Of a DNA stretch of 64,000 nt, positions 55,468 through 63,601 are shown in pieces (within the stretch, counting starts at the first letter, position 1; each line of letters starts with the position of its first letter). Below the pieces are notes generated by a model. It saw only the letters and a list, made by a program, of their open reading frames with translations, had not been told where the DNA came from and did no database searches. This DNA is from Azospirillum picis (lineage in GTDB: Bacteria > Pseudomonadota > Alphaproteobacteria > Azospirillales > Azospirillaceae): positions 217,471-281,470 of the forward strand of contig NZ_JAGINO010000006.1 in NCBI RefSeq assembly GCF_017876115.1. The letters run 5' to 3'. The position numbers were made by a program, and so were the translations under genes.

Positions 55468-57141
55468 ATGGGCAAGATACTGGTCGTCGACGACGAGAAG
55501 GACGTCGAAACGCTGATCATGCAGCGCTTCCGCCGTGCCGTCCGTGCCGGCGAGCTGGAGTTCCTGTTCGCCCATGATGGCCAGGAAGCCCTGGCGATGC
55601 TGCGTGCCCGGCCCGACATCGACATGGTGCTGAGCGACATCAACATGCCCGGCATGGACGGGCTGTCGCTGCTGGACCATCTGCCGCAGTTGAACGCCGA
55701 CATCCGCGCCGTGATGGTTTCGGCCTATGGCGATCTCGGCAACGTGCGCGCGGCGATGAACCGCGGCGCCTTCGACTTCATCATCAAGCCGATCGATTTC
55801 GCCGACCTCGAAGCCACCATCCACAAGACGCTGGAGGCCTGCCGCGCGGTGCGGCGGCTGCGCGACGCGCTGCAGGAAACCCGCACGGCGGAAGCCGCCT
55901 CGCGCGCCCAGGCGGCACGCATGCGCCGGGTGCTCGACGGCAGCCCGATCGGCGTCTCGATCATCACCGAGAGCGGCGAGCTGCTCTACTGCAACCACCG
56001 CTGCCTCGACCTGTTCGGCCTGGCGGCCGAGGAGATGCACCGCCACTGCGCCCCGCTCCTCTTCCGTCACGTCCAGGACCGCCGGCCCGGCGGCGGCGGA
56101 CACCCTGCGTTCCGGGCGCCGCTGTCGGACGAGCTTCGCTTCGTCCGCGACGACGGCCGCGCGGTGTGGATGGCCGTCTCCTTCGACCAGACCAACTACG
56201 AGAACCAGCCCGTCTTCATCGTCTGGCTCTATGACGTCACCGAGCGCAAGGAACAGGCGGAGGCGTTGCGCGGCGCCAAGGATGCGGCCGAGCAGGCGTT
56301 GGCCGACCTGGAGCGCATGCAGGGCGACCTGATCCGGGCGGAGAAGATGGCGGTGATCGGCCAGCTCATCGCCGCCGTCGCGCACGAGATCAACACCCCG
56401 GTCGGGATCGCGCTGACCGCCGCCACCCACCTGCAGACCGCGTCCGATTCGATCATCCTGACCTTCAAGGGCGGCCAGCTTCGCCGGAGCGACTTCCAGG
56501 ACTATGTCGGCACCGCCAGCGAGGTCTCCACCCTGCTGGTCTCCAACATCGAGCGGGCCGCCGCCTTGATCCAGAGCCTGAAGCTGGTGACCGAAGGCAA
56601 GGCTGGATCGCCGCGCAGCCGCTTCGACCTGCGCGACTACCTGTCGGACATCGTGCTGGCGGTGCAGGTGCAGCCGACGGCCGCGGGGCACGAGCTGCTG
56701 CTGGACTGCCCGGACGGGCTTGCCCTGGAATCCTACCCCGGGGCGCTGACCGAAGTGCTGCTGGCGTTGCTGGCCAACGCCTTCGCCCATGGCTTCGAGA
56801 CGCGCTCGACCCCCACCGCCCCTGCTCCCGTCGCCGCCGGCTGCGAGGCCGAGGAGGACCCGCCGCGCCCCGGCGGCCGGGTCACCGTCTCCGCAAGGCT
56901 GACCGCGGACGACCGGGTGGAGCTGCGCGTGTCCGACAACGGCCGCGGCATTCCGGAAGAGATCCAGCCGCGGCTGTTCCAGCCCTTCGCCACCACCCGG
57001 CGCGGATCGGGCAGCATGGGGCTCGGCCTCTACGCGGTGTTCAACCTGGTGACCGGCAGGCTGGGCGGCGAGATCGACATCGAGAGCGTTCCCGGCACCG
57101 GTACCTCGGTGATCCTGCGGCTGCCGATGGACGCGCCTTGA
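55468..57141 (+). CDS. Receiver-PAS-histidine kinase
   Basis: A 557-residue soluble signalling protein. An N-terminal receiver (LVVDDEKD, phospho-Asp in MVLSDINMPGMDG, Lys in FIIKPIDF) is followed by a PAS domain (about 152-260: MRRVLDGSPIGVSIITE). The kinase has phospho-acceptor AAVAHEINTPVGIAL, N box LLALLANAFAHGF and G boxes DNGRGIPEE and GSMGLGLYAV. No membrane segment, so it senses a cytoplasmic or soluble signal. It starts the trio with the PAS-kinase at 57177 and the receiver at 58895. Confidence 0.9.
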   Translation: MGKILVVDDEKDVETLIMQRFRRAVRAGELEFLFAHDGQEALAMLRARPDIDMVLSDINMPGMDGLSLLDHLPQLNADIRAVMVSAYGDLGNVRAAMNRGAFDFIIKPIDFADLEATIHKTLEACRAVRRLRDALQETRTAEAASRAQAARMRRVLDGSPIGVSIITESGELLYCNHRCLDLFGLAAEEMHRHCAPLLFRHVQDRRPGGGGHPAFRAPLSDELRFVRDDGRAVWMAVSFDQTNYENQPVFIVWLYDVTERKEQAEALRGAKDAAEQALADLERMQGDLIRAEKMAVIGQLIAAVAHEINTPVGIALTAATHLQTASDSIILTFKGGQLRRSDFQDYVGTASEVSTLLVSNIERAAALIQSLKLVTEGKAGSPRSRFDLRDYLSDIVLAVQVQPTAAGHELLLDCPDGLALESYPGALTEVLLALLANAFAHGFETRSTPTAPAPVAAGCEAEEDPPRPGGRVTVSARLTADDRVELRVSDNGRGIPEEIQPRLFQPFATTRRGSGSMGLGLYAVFNLVTGRLGGEIDIESVPGTGTSVILRLPMDAP

Positions 57142-57176
57142 CCCGGTTCATCGCCGGCTGAGACCGGCGCTTCATC

Positions 57177-58898
57177 ATGATCCGCAAGGCGGGAGCATTC
57201 TGGATGGACGAGCCTAGCAACCACCCGGTTCCGCCGTCTGGCTCGGTGGAGGACGCACGGGAGAATGCCCGCAGCTACCGCGATCTGCTGATCGAAACGA
57301 TGCCTGGGCTGATCGTGCATCGCGGCGGCCGCATTCTCTATTGCAACACCGCGCTGGCCAACCTGCTGGGATACGAGACCACGGAAGAGGTGCTGGCACT
57401 GCGGGGCGTGCTGTCCATGGTTCCGGACGATGCCCTGGCGATCGAACAGGATGCGTATACGCGCTGCCTGACCGGGCGCGGCCGTCCGGAGGCCCGCCGC
57501 GTCAAGCGCTTCCGCGCCGATTCCAGCCTCCAATGGTTCGATCAGCTCCTGGAAACCGTGGAGTGGGCTGACGGCCTCGCGGTCATGGAGCTGCTGACCC
57601 GGATGCGCCCCCATCCGGCGAATGCCGACCTGCCGCGGCAGGGCCAACTGCTGCAGGCGGCCATCGACGCGATGCCCAACGGCGTGCTGATGCTGGACAG
57701 CGAACTGCGCCTTGAAGGCGCCAACAGCGAATATTTCCGTCTGTGGGATTATCCGCCCGGCATGTTCCCGCCGGGGACCCATGTTTCCATCACGCTGGAC
57801 TACAATTATGACCGGGGCGACTACGGCAAGGCTCCCCGCGAGGAGGTCATTCCAAGGATGCTCGCCAAGTTCCAGGTCAAAGGACTGGCGAATGCCGAAC
57901 GCGTGATCCCGAACGGCCGGATCGTCGACATCCGCACGGCCCCGCGCGCCGACGGCGGGTACGTCATCACCCAGTACGACATCACCGACCGCAAGCGGAT
58001 CGAGAACGAGCTGCGCGAGGCGAGAGACCGGGCGGAAGCCATCCTGCAGGAACTGCGCGAGACCCAGCAGCAGTTGATCGTGCAGGAAAAGATGGCCTCG
58101 CTCGGCCAATTGACCGCCGGAATCGCGCATGAGCTGAAGAACCCGCTCAACTTCGTCAACAACTTCGCGGAACTGACCGGGGAATTGCTGGACGAGCTTC
58201 TTGCCCTGATGGGACCTCTGGACGATCGGCTTTCACCGCAGGCGGTGGAGGAGGTGGACGCCCTGGTGGGCGACCTCCAGAGCAACTTGCGCAAGATCGC
58301 CGATCACGGCCGGCGTGCGGACCGCATCGTGAAGAGCATGCTGGACCATTCCAGGGGTGGTGGCGGCGAGTGGCAGCGCACGGAGCTGAATGGCCTGGTG
58401 GAAGAGGCTCTGGCGCTGTCCTATCACGCAAGCCGCGCCCAGGATCCCCATTTCAACACGACGTTCCTGCGCGACCTCGACCCTGCGGTCGGCGAGCTTC
58501 AGCTCGTGCCTCAGGACATTTCACGCGTGCTGGTCAATCTGTTCACCAATTCCTTCTATGCGTTGCGCAAACGACAGTTGATATGTGGAGATCCCGATTA
58601 CCAACCCACACTGCATGTGGCGACCAGGGATTGCGGAGACAAAATAGTCATACAGATTAGAGATAATGGAACGGGCATCCCACAATCGGTGATCGGCAAG
58701 TTGTTCACCCCCTTCTTCACCACAAAGCCGACGGGTGAAGGAACGGGCTTGGGACTTTCGCTCAGTTATGACATCGTGGTACATCAGCATAGGGGCAGAT
58801 TCGACGTCGCCAGCGTCGAGAATCAGTATGCCGAGTTCACGATCACGCTGCCGCGGGCGGCAGCGTCCGTATCGCTAGGGGAGCGACGAAAAGTATGA
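57177..58898 (+). CDS. Two-PAS histidine kinase
   Basis: A 573-residue soluble kinase. Two PAS-like domains (about 35-140 and 160-275, with LLQAAIDAMPNGVLMLDSELRLEGANSEYFRLW) lead into a dimerisation/phospho-acceptor segment SLGQLTAGIAHELKNPLNFVNNF and a catalytic domain with NLFTNSFYALRKR and DNGTGIPQS, GTGLGLSLSYD. Codon use is less GC-rich toward the end. Overlaps the receiver gene by four bases. Start ATG 57177; ATG 57204 is an alternative. Confidence 0.9.
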   Translation: MIRKAGAFWMDEPSNHPVPPSGSVEDARENARSYRDLLIETMPGLIVHRGGRILYCNTALANLLGYETTEEVLALRGVLSMVPDDALAIEQDAYTRCLTGRGRPEARRVKRFRADSSLQWFDQLLETVEWADGLAVMELLTRMRPHPANADLPRQGQLLQAAIDAMPNGVLMLDSELRLEGANSEYFRLWDYPPGMFPPGTHVSITLDYNYDRGDYGKAPREEVIPRMLAKFQVKGLANAERVIPNGRIVDIRTAPRADGGYVITQYDITDRKRIENELREARDRAEAILQELRETQQQLIVQEKMASLGQLTAGIAHELKNPLNFVNNFAELTGELLDELLALMGPLDDRLSPQAVEEVDALVGDLQSNLRKIADHGRRADRIVKSMLDHSRGGGGEWQRTELNGLVEEALALSYHASRAQDPHFNTTFLRDLDPAVGELQLVPQDISRVLVNLFTNSFYALRKRQLICGDPDYQPTLHVATRDCGDKIVIQIRDNGTGIPQSVIGKLFTPFFTTKPTGEGTGLGLSLSYDIVVHQHRGRFDVASVENQYAEFTITLPRAAASVSLGERRKV

Positions 58899-59290
58899 CT
58901 CTGGGCATCCTTGTCGTCGATGACGAGCCGGATATCGAGGATCTCTTCCGTCAGCGCTTCCGTGCCGAACTGCGGCGGGGCGAGCTGGCCATTCATTTCG
59001 CGACCTCCGCCGAAGAGGCCCTCACCAAACTGAATTCGGGCCTGCAGCCGGAAGCCGTGCTCGTTCTCAGCGACATCAACATGCCGGGCATGAACGGCCT
59101 GGATTTCCTCGGGCATCTGCGCACGAACCTGCCGCAGGTCCCGGTCGTCATGGTCACCGCCTATGGCGACACCGAGAACCGGCGCCGCGCCCTCGACATC
59201 GGCGCCACCGATCTGGTGACCAAACCGGTGGACTTCAATGTCCTGAAGAAGCTGGTCAATACCGTCATCGAACAGAAGAGCGCGGCCTGA
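58895..59290 (+). CDS. Single-domain response regulator
   Basis: A 131-residue receiver: LVVDDEPDIEDL, phospho-Asp in LVLSDINMPGMNG, Lys in LVTKPVDF. No output domain. It overlaps the stop of the kinase gene at 57177 (ATGA), so it is its likely partner. It ends 33 bases before the RiPP operon, which is transcribed toward it. Confidence 0.9.
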   Translation: MTLGILVVDDEPDIEDLFRQRFRAELRRGELAIHFATSAEEALTKLNSGLQPEAVLVLSDINMPGMNGLDFLGHLRTNLPQVPVVMVTAYGDTENRRRALDIGATDLVTKPVDFNVLKKLVNTVIEQKSAA

Positions 59291-59323
59291 CGGACAGGAG
59301 GTTCTGACCGGCCGCGCGAACCG

Positions 59324-60481
59324 TCAAGCCCCGCAAACCGCCGCGAGGTCGCGCAGCTCCGGCCCTGCCCGCCCGGAGCAGGACGCGCAGTCAGGATCGA
59401 CCGGCACCGCGATCTCGTTGAACTCGCCCCGCAAGCCGTCATAAAGAAGCAGCCGCCCTGCCAGGGGCTGACCCAGACCGAGCAGGAGCTTGACCGTCTC
59501 CGCCGCCATGATCGTGCCGATCACGCCGGGCAGAACCCCCAGCACGCCCGCCTCCGCGCAGGATGGCGCATATTCGGCGGGAGGCGGCTCCGGGAACAGG
59601 CAGCGGTAGCAGGGGCGTTGCGCGGCGGGGCCTCCGCCGAATACCGAAACCTGCCCCTCGAACCGGAAGATCGCGCCGTAGACGACGGGCACGCCCAGCC
59701 GCAGGCAGGCGTCATTCACCAGATACCGCGTCGGCAGGTTGTCCGAGCCGTCCACCACCACGTCATGACCGCCCAGCAGGTCGAGCACGTTGGCCGCTTC
59801 GATCCTGGCATCCTGTGCGACGACTTCGATGGTTGGATTGAGGTCGAGCAGCGCGGTGCGGCCGCTCTCGACCTTCCGCTGGCCAAGCCGGCTTTCCGCA
59901 TGAAGGATCTGGCGCTGGAGGTTGCTGCGCTCCACCCGGTCGTCGTCGATCAGCGTCAGCCGTCCCACGCCGGCCGCGGCAAGATACATGGCAACCGGCG
60001 AGCCCAAGCCGCCGGCGCCAATCAGGGCGACGCGGCTTTGCAGCAGCCGATGCTGCCCGCGTTCGCCAACCTCCGGCATGGTCAGGTGACGCCGGTAGCG
60101 CTCGCGCTGGGAGGCATCGAGGGCCGGAGGGACCTCGACCGGAAGGCCGGCCGCCTTCCAGGCGGAAAACCCTCCCTCCACGGAGCCGACATCCTGGTAG
60201 CCGAGCCGCTTGAGATCCTCGGCCGCGAACAGGGATCGGGTGCCGCCGGCACAGATCAGGAGGATCGGGCGCGCGGTGTCAGGAGCCTTGTCCTCGATCC
60301 GCAATTCCAGGAAGCCCCGCGGCAGCCGCAGGGCGCCGGCCGGGCTGCCGGCGGCAGTCTCCTCATCCTCGCGCACGTCGACCAGAAGGCTGCCCTCGCG
60401 CTGCCTCGCATGCGCTGCGGCGGCCGGAATCTCGGGAATGCGGCTCCGCAACTCCGCCAGTCGACGATCCTTGAGGCTCAT
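59324..60481 (-). CDS. Rhodanese-ThiF/MoeB fusion (sulfur-carrier activating enzyme)
   Basis: A 385-residue protein. Residues 1-115 are a rhodanese domain with active Cys77 in CAGGTRS. Residues 120-385 are an E1-like ThiF/MoeB domain: ATP loop GAGGLGS (155-161), SNLQRQILH, GSDNLPTRYLVND, catalytic Cys308 in PSCAEAGVLG, and zinc ligands CYRC (291-294) and CASC (365-368). It would adenylate the Gly-Gly C-terminus of the neighbouring sulfur carrier, and the rhodanese could donate persulfide sulfur. MOCS3/MoeZ types carry rhodanese at the C-terminus; here it is N-terminal. GGAGGAG precedes ATG 60481. Last gene of the operon. Confidence 0.9.
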   Translation of the reverse strand: MSLKDRRLAELRSRIPEIPAAAAHARQREGSLLVDVREDEETAAGSPAGALRLPRGFLELRIEDKAPDTARPILLICAGGTRSLFAAEDLKRLGYQDVGSVEGGFSAWKAAGLPVEVPPALDASQRERYRRHLTMPEVGERGQHRLLQSRVALIGAGGLGSPVAMYLAAAGVGRLTLIDDDRVERSNLQRQILHAESRLGQRKVESGRTALLDLNPTIEVVAQDARIEAANVLDLLGGHDVVVDGSDNLPTRYLVNDACLRLGVPVVYGAIFRFEGQVSVFGGGPAAQRPCYRCLFPEPPPAEYAPSCAEAGVLGVLPGVIGTIMAAETVKLLLGLGQPLAGRLLLYDGLRGEFNEIAVPVDPDCASCSGRAGPELRDLAAVCGA

Positions 60482-60495
60482 TGCGCCACTCCTCC

Positions 60496-60774
60496 TCAAC
60501 CGCCTGCCAGGGCGACCATCACCGTCAGCGTCGCGCCGGCCGGCAGGGCCGCTTCCAGGCCGCCGATCCGGCGGACATCGTCGCGCCCCAGATAGACATT
60601 CACGAAGCGACGCAGTTCACCGTCGCTGGTGAACAGGCGGTCGCGCAGGGGCTCCCGGCCGGCGGTCAGCACCGCCAGCGCCTCGCCCACCGTCGAGGCC
60701 GGCACGGTCACCTGATCCAGCCCCCCGATGAACCCGCGCAACGGCGTCGGCATCCTGATCGTCACGTCGGTCAC
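60496..60774 (-). CDS. ThiS/MoaD-like sulfur carrier protein
   Basis: A 92-residue ubiquitin-fold protein: TIRMPTPLRGFIGGLDQVTVPASTVGEALAVL, FVNVYLGRDDVRRIGGLEAALPAGATLTVMVALAGG. The C-terminal Gly-Gly is the site that becomes thiocarboxylate in ThiS/MoaD/CysO carriers. It starts inside the stop of tfuA (ATGA) and ends 15 bases before the activating enzyme. TfuA/YcaO thioamidation has been shown to take sulfur from ThiS-type thiocarboxylate, so a dedicated carrier here fits well. Confidence 0.9.
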   Translation of the reverse strand: MTDVTIRMPTPLRGFIGGLDQVTVPASTVGEALAVLTAGREPLRDRLFTSDGELRRFVNVYLGRDDVRRIGGLEAALPAGATLTVMVALAGG

Positions 60775-62207
60775 GGCGTCTTCCCCCCGTCAGCCAAGCC
60801 CGAGGTGGTCGCGGACTCCTGCCCGGCGGCGACGGCCTGCTCGGCCTCCACCGCCAGCCGGCGCAACAGATCCCGTGCCTGCTTGAATTTCGCCAAGTCG
60901 ATCCTCAGGTCCAGCAAATCCTTGAAACCATATTCATAAGCCCAAGCTCCCGCCGGCGCATCCATCCGGCAGGCGGTGTGGGCAAGATGATCGGCGATCA
61001 ACTCGTCCACCGTCTCGCCGTCCTGCAGGCCCGCGTCGCCGAAATGCAGGTCCGACAGCCGCTGCACCAGCGCCGCATCGGCTGCCGTCGCCTCATAGAG
61101 GCCGCGCAGGCGCAGCTCGTTGAGCACCGGCTTGGTGGTGCGCACCATGGAACGGCGGGCGATCAGCCACAGCCGCATCGCCCGTTCGGTGGCCAATTCC
61201 ACGATCAGCGCGTGGAATTCCTCATCGGTCAGATCGTTCCGGCGACACCAGTCCGACAACTGCTCCGGCCCGGTGATCTGCCGCGCGGTGCAGAACCGGC
61301 GGACCTCCGCCTCGATCGCCTGGGCATCGACGGTCATGCCCACCGTCTCCGCCAACTGGACCACCAGCAGGCGGTCGAGGGCGGCATTGTTGATCGCAGC
61401 GAAATCCGGGCGATGCAGCGCGGCGTGCGTGGCGATCTCCGACAACGGCACGCTGTGTCCGCCATGGGCGACCCGCCGGTCACGCTCGTACAGTGCGTCG
61501 AAGTAATGCGATCCCACGAAGGGAAAGGGTGCGGGACGCGGAGGCGCGGCAAGCCCCGCAAGATGGGTCAGCAGCATCTCGGCATCCAGGCGTTTGCGGT
61601 CGACGGCATTGGTGGCAAGGAAGCCGTCGAGCCGGGCCGCCTCCTCCGAGGTCAACCCGGCGTCCGCCCAGATGCGGTCCCGCGTGCGTTCGACGAAATA
61701 GCGCCGTTTCGCCGCCGCGACGATGCGGTCGTGCAATGGCTGGTCGAGCACGCCGGCGGCCAGCGCGGCCGACAGGCTGGCCCGGAGGTTCACGAGCGGT
61801 TCCGACAGCGGGAACCAGCCATGTTCGGCGCCGGCATGGGCCAGCGCCACCTCGTCGTCGCCGCTCAGCCGCCCGTCGATGTAAGCCCTGGCGATCTCAC
61901 CGACCGGGATCATGCCGAAGGGATGGCATTCGGCCGCCCGCAAGGCGCCCATGCTGGAGGCGCCGAAAACCGCGATCCCCTTGTGCAGGGCGAACAGGAT
62001 TTCCTTGTGCCACACAGACAGCGACTGCCCGAACACCCCGTCGATCAACGCGATGACGTCGGGACGATGGATAGTCATCGCACTGAGGATGTCGGCCTGC
62101 GTCGCCGGCGGAAGATAGATTGCGCCGGGCAACAGCGCCCGGGCGTCCTCCTGAGGCAAGGTGGGGCCGAGAAACACACAGATCTTCATTCCGCCGATCC
62201 CGTTCAT
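60771..62207 (-). CDS. tfuA: TfuA-family protein (thioamide-forming partner of YcaO)
   Basis: A protein of about 478 residues. The TfuA core (about 7-230) shows MKICVFLGPTL, ALLPGAIYLPPATQADIL, IDGVFGQSLSVWHKEILFALHKGIAVFGASSMGALRAAE and GEIARAYIDGRLSGDDEVAL. A C-terminal extension of about 240 residues, rich in helices, is larger than in small TfuA proteins. TfuA assists YcaO in converting peptide amides to thioamides, by releasing sulfur from the thiocarboxylated carrier. Its start is coupled to the YcaO stop; an ATG at 62189 (MKIC) is an alternative. Confidence 0.92.
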   Translation of the reverse strand: MNGIGGMKICVFLGPTLPQEDARALLPGAIYLPPATQADILSAMTIHRPDVIALIDGVFGQSLSVWHKEILFALHKGIAVFGASSMGALRAAECHPFGMIPVGEIARAYIDGRLSGDDEVALAHAGAEHGWFPLSEPLVNLRASLSAALAAGVLDQPLHDRIVAAAKRRYFVERTRDRIWADAGLTSEEAARLDGFLATNAVDRKRLDAEMLLTHLAGLAAPPRPAPFPFVGSHYFDALYERDRRVAHGGHSVPLSEIATHAALHRPDFAAINNAALDRLLVVQLAETVGMTVDAQAIEAEVRRFCTARQITGPEQLSDWCRRNDLTDEEFHALIVELATERAMRLWLIARRSMVRTTKPVLNELRLRGLYEATAADAALVQRLSDLHFGDAGLQDGETVDELIADHLAHTACRMDAPAGAWAYEYGFKDLLDLRIDLAKFKQARDLLRRLAVEAEQAVAAGQESATTSGLADGGKTP

Positions 62208-63508
62208 ACGACCGCCGCGCCGGTCCCTGCCGCCCGCGCCTTCAACCATGCGGTAAAGGCGCTGGCTCTCGGACCCGGCGCATAGAAGTCGGTCCTGTAC
62301 GCCTCAAGGCCCGGCACCATGACCCTTACCACAGGAATGCCGATGTCCGGCTGCATCAGGTCGAAGACAAGCACCTGGTCCAGGCCGCGACGGCAAAGGG
62401 CGCTCACCAGGACCGCGATATCCCCCTCGAAGGTCGGCGTCGACAGGTTGGCGTGGCACCGGCCGTCGGCGGTCGCCGGCTGGGCCTCCATCGCCGCAAC
62501 CTGGGCCGAATTGTCTCCGCACTGGTTCCGGATCATGTCCCGGCGGAAGAAGTCGTCACGCGATCCCGCGATCATCACGAGGCGGGACTGCACCGCCTCG
62601 GTCAGCGCCCGGCACATCGCGACCGCGGGCTCAAGATGGCTGCCGTACCCCCGGAACATCCCGGTATTCCGGACGTCCCGGTCATAGACGGTCGCCATGT
62701 AGGTCGGCACCCCCATGTCGGTGGTGACGTCGAACAGCAGCGGGCGGATCCCCGCCTCCTCGAAGCGGCCGAGCAGATCCCGGACCACCGGCGAGTCGAT
62801 GGTGGACAGATCCACCCGTGGGATCGGGATCCCGAGCGCCTCGCTCGCGAAACGCCAGCAGGAGACGGAATCCCGCTCGATGACCTCATGAAGACCGGAG
62901 GAAATCGCCTCCAGGACATGGTTGCCGCTCGCCAGCCCATTGGTGTCGATCGTCCCGAAATTCCGGGCGCGCACCTGACCTGGCGGCAAATGCAGGCCGA
63001 CGCAGGTCCAGGGGGCTGCGACGATCCGGTACCGGACGAGATCCCATCCCCAAATCCAGAATTCCGGCAGGTCGGCACGGAAGGCACCATTCCGAACCCC
63101 CGGCAGACGCTCCATCGGGATGCGCGCCGGTGGCGGCAAATCGTTCCATGCCGCATCGACATAGGGCGAGCGCAGGGTTTCCGCATGGAAGCACTCGATT
63201 GCCTCCATGGCGGCGGATACCGTCGCCGCAACCAGGCTGAACCCCTTGCCGGCACTGCCGGACAAGGTCGAACTGTTCGGGCGATGCCCCAGAACGGTGT
63301 GGATCCCGACCCGGTCGAGCCCGGTCACATCGGCCAGGCGGGTAATGCCGCAACGCGCCAGATGGGGAGCGATGAACCCGAATGTCTCCTCCGGCGTCGC
63401 CAAGCGGTGTGTTCCAAGGAAGAAGCGCTTGGTCGCCCGGTGAACGGTATCGCCCAGCCGGATGCCGGGAGCCGGATGTTGGGCGGGGTCGAGTGGTGCT
63501 CTGTTCAA
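62204..63508 (-). CDS. YcaO-domain thioamide synthetase
   Basis: A 434-residue YcaO cyclodehydratase-like enzyme that activates peptide amide oxygens with ATP. ATP/Mg motifs are present: S98-AAM-E102-AI-E105, GLHEVIERD (E208, E211) and ALTEAVQSR (E304, R309). KRFFLGTHRLATPEETF and the N-terminal GITRLADVTGLDRVGI segment place it in the TfuA-associated (thioamide) group. It lacks the proline-rich C-terminus of azoline-forming YcaO. TTG 63508 is the probable start; no good Shine-Dalgarno is seen. The substrate is presumably the upstream repeat peptide. Confidence 0.93.
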   Translation of the reverse strand: MNRAPLDPAQHPAPGIRLGDTVHRATKRFFLGTHRLATPEETFGFIAPHLARCGITRLADVTGLDRVGIHTVLGHRPNSSTLSGSAGKGFSLVAATVSAAMEAIECFHAETLRSPYVDAAWNDLPPPARIPMERLPGVRNGAFRADLPEFWIWGWDLVRYRIVAAPWTCVGLHLPPGQVRARNFGTIDTNGLASGNHVLEAISSGLHEVIERDSVSCWRFASEALGIPIPRVDLSTIDSPVVRDLLGRFEEAGIRPLLFDVTTDMGVPTYMATVYDRDVRNTGMFRGYGSHLEPAVAMCRALTEAVQSRLVMIAGSRDDFFRRDMIRNQCGDNSAQVAAMEAQPATADGRCHANLSTPTFEGDIAVLVSALCRRGLDQVLVFDLMQPDIGIPVVRVMVPGLEAYRTDFYAPGPRASAFTAWLKARAAGTGAAVV

Positions 63509-63563
63509 GATGGAACCGATCGCGGGCAGTTGAACGGGCTGCTTAGCCGAGTGGCACGTGGTC

Positions 63564-63596
63564 GGTCGGGCGATTCTTCGGAAGGATCGCCCGACC
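63564..63596 (-). terminator. Hairpin between precursor and YcaO genes
   Basis: A stem of about 15 bp (11 perfect outer pairs, GGTCGGGCGAT with ATCGCCCGACC) around a small loop. There is no T tract on the minus strand, so it is more likely an attenuating or RNA-stabilising hairpin. Such elements let precursor RNA exceed enzyme RNA in RiPP operons. Confidence 0.55.
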
Positions 63597-63601
63597 TGCC
63601 T

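Noticed and set aside
55468..59290. Kinase trio as the specific regulator of the RiPP operon
   Set aside because: Proximity alone: the clusters are convergent, both receivers lack DNA-binding output and no shared operator was seen.
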